DNA of 64,000 bases from Melieria omissa (taxonomy: Eukaryota; Arthropoda; Insecta; Diptera; Ulidiidae): positions 90,447,648-90,511,647 of the forward strand of contig OZ020267.1 of the NCBI GenBank assembly GCA_963971225.1, in the 5' to 3' direction. The position numbers and the translations under genes are program-made. Numbering within the stretch: the first letter of the stretch is position 1; each line of letters opens with the position of its first letter. Below are positions 46,801 through 52,800 of the stretch, piece after piece. Below the pieces are notes generated by a model. That model was not told the origin of the DNA. It was given only the letters and a program-made list of their open reading frames with translations, and did no database searches.

Positions 46801-49800
46801 GGTTAAAGCGTGCTACCATACCGTCGGACTATGGGTGCAAAGGAGTGGTACGAGTTTTCCTTATTCCCAGCAGCTCACACACTTCCTTGAATACCGCAGA
46901 CTCGAAATTTCGGCCATGATCTGAGTGTAACTCCAACGGAACTCCGAACCTGGCTACCCAGTTGTTTACCAGCTCTTCCGCGACCGTAGTGGCCTCCTGG
47001 TTAGGAATAGGGTACACCTTTGCCATTTGCTGAAATAATCCATTACCACCAGCACATATTTGTTGCCTTGAGTTGGGAATGGGCCGGCGACATCCATAGC
47101 AATCCGCTCGAAGGGCGCTCCCACGTTGTACTGCTGCATGCGGCCCCGAGATCTTCTTGTCGGCCCTTTCGCGGCTGAACATCGGTCACAGCTCTTATTC
47201 CACTCGGCTACAGACTCCTGATATCCTATCCAGTAGAATCGTCTTTTTATTTTGGCGACGGTTTTGGTTATGCCTAGGTGCCCTCCACTGGAGTCGTTAT
47301 GGTATGCCTCAATGACCTTGTTGATTCTGCTTTTCGGGACTACCATTAGGGAGTTGCTGGTCCGACCATCCACGCTCTCCCATTCGCGGTACAGGCATCC
47401 TTTCTTCAGCCGCAGACTTTGCCACTGTGCCCAGTAAGCCTTAGCGGTCGGGCTTTCACCGGCCATTTCCTGCCAGTCCGGACATGCGCCTTGCTTCTTG
47501 CCTTCGATGATTTTTGCAAGATCCGCATCCTCACGCTGGTCCTTTTGTAGCCTCTCCGCAGACCACTGTTCCTCTGGCATAACGCTTACCAACCGGACGT
47601 CCACTATCTGTTCTTTGCTTTCGGCTCGCGAGCACTGCCTGCATTCGATTTCGCACGGACGGCGTGACAAGGCATCGGCATTTCCATGGCTACTGCCCTT
47701 GCGATGCTCTATCGTGTAGTCGTAGCTCCGCAGGCGCTCGATCCACCGCGCCAATTGCCCTTCAGGACCTTTAAAGTTCAGGAGCCATCTTAATGCCGCA
47801 TGATCTGTACGCAGGCGAAACCTTTGTCCATACAGATATTTATGGAAGTGTTTTACGCAGTCCAATACCGCCAGCAGTTCCCTCCGTGTCACACAGTAGT
47901 TGCGTTCCGGTTTCGATAGAACCCTACTGTAGTATGCTATCACGTGTTCTTGGCCGTCTATTATCTGTGATAGCACCCCGCCAATACTATGTCCGCTTGC
48001 ATCTGTATCCAGCACAAACATCTCCCCAGGCACGGGGAAGGCCAGAATCGGAGCAGTGCACAGTTTTTCCTTCAGACGTGCAAAAGCCTGCTCCTGCTCT
48101 TCGTTCAAAAGCTCAAAAAAGCTCAAAAGCTTGGCTCTTTTTCGTCAGTTTGTGCAAGCTGCTGGCTATGTTCGCGAATCCCGGAACAAATCGGCGGTAG
48201 TATGTGCACAGGCCCAGGAAACTGCGGAGTTTGTGTAGATTGCGTGGCCGGGGCCACTCTTTCACCGCCGTGATTTTGCCGTCATCCGTATGTACTCCGC
48301 GGGCGGAAACCATATGACCCAGATACTTGACCTCGTTTTGGAACAGCGAGCACTTCTTTGGGTTGAGTTTAAGCCCGGCTTTTTGTATCCGCTCGAATAA
48401 CTCCTTTAGCTTTCCCAGGTGGTCGTCGAAGCTTTTACCCATGACGATTATGTCGTCGAGGTACACCAGACACGTCCGCCAATGCAGCCCTTTTAGCACC
48501 CGTTCCATTAGCCGCTCGAATGTTGCTGGGGCGTTGCAGATTCCAACCGCATAACGGTGAACTGCCACAAACCATCACCAACACTGAAAGCCGTTTTCTC
48601 CTTGTCCTTGTCTGCAAGCTCCACCTGCCAATAGCCGCTGCGTAAGTCGAGCGTGAAGAACCACTGTGTGCCTGACAGTGTGCCCAGGTAGTCATCGATC
48701 CGCGGTAGTGGATAACTGTCCTTCTCGGTCACATCATTGAGCTTCCGATAATCCACACAAAACCGGGTACTGCCATCCTTTTTCTTGACTAGCACGACCG
48801 GCGAGCACCAGGGGCCCGAAGAAGGCTCTATGACCTTGTCTTTCCGCATGTTCTCGATCAAATTTGTGACCTCTTCCCTCTTGGCCAGAGGAACTCGTCT
48901 TGGCGGTTGGCGAATCGGTTTTGCACTTCCGGTGTCGATGTTGTGCTTCACTATGGCTGTTCTTCCGCCTGCTTCCGTTGCAAATATTGACCCATAGTGT
49001 TGCAGGAGTGACCTCGCCTTCTGTTTCTGCTTGGCCGTCAACTCGCTGCTCCACTGGTTCTCCTGCGGTATGACGTCCATGTTAAAACCGCTCTTCTTAT
49101 TACCTCCAGGTTGGCTACTCCCGCAATTGGCTACTGCTACAGCTTCCTTACACTCGCCAATTACCTCATCCTTCCCGACATATCTGCGTGCGTTCAGGGG
49201 ATTCAGTATTCTGACTGGTATTTTGCCATTCTTAGTTTCCACTAATGTACGTCCGATGATGATGTCGTGTCCTTGTTTCGGTGCTTCTACAACTCACAGC
49301 CGACTTGTCCCATCGTCCTCGTCCACCTTTGCCCACACAATCTCCTCGGAATTCGCTGGTATCCTCCTGTGTTGACACGATACAACCTTCTTCGTGATAT
49401 GTGGCCCTGCTGGCCACATACCCAGCAAACAACTTTAGTGGAGACCACCCGCGGCCTGCCCGGTGACTCAGAGCTTATGGCCTGGATCGTAATGTCGTTG
49501 TCCGGCTGGATCTGGCGTATCCTTGCAGGTGCATACCGAGTGCTCCCAATCCATGTCGCCTCATATGTCATCGTGCTGGTCACCGTCTCCGTAAATGTCG
49601 GCTTGCCCATCATCAACGCACTGCGACGTGTCTCCGGATCATGAAGACCTTCAATAAACGCCTCAATCTTCATCCTCTCGAGATCATCAGCGCCGAATTT
49701 CTGGTAGCGCAGCTGTACGAGCCGCTCAATGTCTGCTGCATATGTCTGCAGCGCCCCGTTGGCTCTTTGCCTGCGGTTCTTCAGCTCACAGTAGTATAGC

Positions 49801-52800
49801 GTTCTGTTGTGCTCGTCGCTGATTTTGCTGCCAGCGCCCTTATGACGGTCTCGTACTCACTTCGTAAACATTCCGGAACTGATTTTATTACCTCAGCACC
49901 TTTAAGAGCCAGCGCCAATCTCCGACCTTTCCTTACATCGGTCCACCGATTTTCCAGAGCAGCCAGGTCGAATTCTAGCTTGAATGTATCGAACGGCGTA
50001 GTGCCATCATAAGTAGGCACTTCTGCTCGGGCGGCAACACTTTCCGGAACCGGCGGCAACCATTCTCGCGGCTGTTCCTCCCTAAGCCGCTCGTCCATTT
50101 TTCTATTCATCGCGTCTTCCAGACTATCAACTCGTTTGTTCAGGGAATCATCCAGGTCGTCGACTCGTTTATCCAAGTGCTCTACTCGCGTCTCCAGGTG
50201 CTCGACTTTCCCATTAATCCTGTCTGAGATTTCCTCCACTTTCCGCGCCAAGGGCGCAGAATTTTCCTGAAGCTTGCTGGACAACTCCCGATTTGCATTT
50301 TCTAGTTTCGCTGCCATTTGCGCCGACATTTCGCGATTTTCACAGACAATTTTCGCAGACGTTTTCTGAAACATGCCTCTCATTGCAACCATAAGCTAGC
50401 TCATGTCCATTGCTTGTGGTGGCGCAGCCGCCGAAGCCGTACTTTGCATCGACGCAGCACCCGCAGGCGATTCCTCCACTTTGGCCGACGCCTCTTGTTC
50501 TTGCGTTCCGAACTCGTGTGCAGCCGAATCGATGCCTCGTGATTCACACGCCTCTCGCAAGCGCAGCTGCAACTCCTCTTTTCCGCCAGCAGTCGGCAAA
50601 TCCCAGGCAGCCAGCTCCTTCTTTAGCTGGTCCACCTTCAGAAGCTCGAGATTAACCATGTCTGCGTTTTATAATTTAATTTAATTTTTTTTTTCCTTAT
50701 TTATTCAACAGCACAATCCCCTTTCGGACACCAAATGTTACGAATACTAGTTCTAGTGGGCTAGTACGTCTCTCTGGATTGCGCAATATAAATAAAAACA
50801 CACTTAATTTCTCAAACGCAGTCAATAAAAAACCAACAATCACTTTATTTCACACTTTACTGTCTTTACACTTGATTACTCCGTGTGGCACCTTCACTTG
50901 TCTAAACCAAGACTGACTCGCTGCGCCGTACCCGGCTGCCTTTTATACCTGTCCGGTTATCGCGCAGATCGTTCCCGCACATTCTAATTGGACTAGAAGT
51001 TTCCCTTATCATCGCGGGCCATCATTGCCAGATCGAATTATAGCAAGTCGGTGTACTTTAAAGTGCGTGCCTAAAAGTATGCCCGTAATAGCATTCATAG
51101 CACGGCGCGTAGCGACAGGGCGTCTTGCCCAGCGACCGGCTGCTTTGCACAGCGACAGACTGTCTTATCGTTACACTATTTTATTTTTAGTTGAAATAAC
51201 TTTTATTACCCAGTTTTGCATTGAAAATTAAAAAAGTATCTGATGACACCTAACCTATTTTTATATTAAGTTTCAGAAATTCGGGAAGCGCCCAATATGG
51301 ATGAGTAAGTAAATAAATAATTTTAATCTCAAGTATATATTAAAATGTTATTTGTTCAGTCCGCAAAATAATTTTTTAGCTACACAAATTCCGCATTATT
51401 TAAGCTCTTCATTATCCGGATTTGATGTAAGTATTACCTTTTAAAGCCACACAAAAAATTTTTAATTTAATGCATGTGATGTTTTTTAGATGTCAACATT
51501 TCTAAATTATGGAAGCCATTTGGCACCATACATTCAGTCACTAATACCGCAATATAATTATCCGGCGACAAATCAACAATATTACGAATTGTATAAAAGA
51601 ATGGCACAGAGCAATTTTGCATACTCGGACGTCAATACTAACAGTGCATTCAGCGCTCCCGCATATGTCCAAAGTCCACCAAAGTCGTCATCTGCAGCCT
51701 CGTTGTTGTCAGGGCTACACGGAAATGGGTTGCATTCCAATCCATTAAGTGCTCTTGGGGACTTGAGTATTTACGGGTTAAATGCTCCTAGTAACCTGCC
51801 GCATGGCAGTAGTGCGACGTCTACACCACAACGGCAACATAACGGTCCGATGTATGTTTCGTCGCCTTCAGCCAATTCAAATATGCATCCCAATGCTAAC
51901 TTGTTGCTGTCGTCCTTTGGACAGTATAAGCAAACACCTGAAAGTAGCAATCTGCCTAGTATGTACGATTATAGAAACGAGTTTCCGACCGCAGCCAGTG
52001 CAATAAGTAAACTTAAGATGCAGAATGCTCAAATGAATCAATACAAGAGCTCATCGCAATCGTCAACGGCAGCGGATGCAAATTATGCAGCAGATAAAAA
52101 TGTGAATCCCGCTTTTAACATGCCCGCCTACAAGTCATTGGATCAGCAGTTAATTAAACAGTCGGATAAAAATGACAAAAATCAGCAAAAGGAGACTGTT
52201 ACCACAAACGCTGTAAAAAACACTGATATAACACTTACATCAAGCAAGCATTTTTCGACAGCTCCAAAACGGAATGCACAGATGCAACAGTCCGCTTCCA
52301 ATTCATTCCATCTGGTTCCACCTAAAGTTGCGCTTAAAACGTTGGAAAAACCCCCTACCCCAGAAGTTCTTTTAGCTGATCTAACATCACCTAAAATTCA
52401 TTCGAATTCTCAGCACGGTGAAGCAATCTTCCCTGCTACTTCGAAAAGTAATAATAGCGGAACTGGTCCAACACCTCAAACGACTTCTGTGAATATGGGA
52501 ATTGTTTATCCTAACAAAAATGTAGTAGGAAGTTCTGGCAGCGAGCATTTAAAAACAAGCGGAGAGATGCAAATTATACCCACTACAAATCCACCCGGGA
52601 CTGGTAACATATCAAAACAATTCAGTGATATTTCTCCGAGCATTTCTCTGACTGCTTTGAGTAGTACAAATGTGATTGAGAAAAGTGTTAACGTTGGTCA
52701 GAAAGGATCGTATACACATACAACCAATAAAATTAAATACAGCAATAGTAGTAGCTTAAGCAGCAGCAATAAAACTGCAATATCTAGTGAAGTGAGCAGA

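Larger units (their letters stand above)
46120..51175 (-). mobile_element. Full-length Gypsy retrotransposon, family G2
   Basis: A 5.06 kb element with LTRs 46120-46557 and 50736-51175 and a 4 bp duplication, CTAT (46116-46119 and 51176-51179). The LTRs differ at roughly nine positions, about 98% identical, so the insertion is recent compared with the elements around it. Minus-strand order: gag with SAP-like N-terminus and zinc knuckle, protease, reverse transcriptase, RNase H, integrase. There is no envelope gene. Several frameshifts and a stop in gag make it defective. Related copies in the window: solo LTR 3922-4331, truncated copy 39128-42795, and 60030-64000. Confidence 0.93.

Noticed and set aside
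46120..51175. Endogenous retrovirus with envelope
   Set aside because: No env-like frame lies between integrase and the 3' LTR; it is a plain Gypsy retrotransposon.
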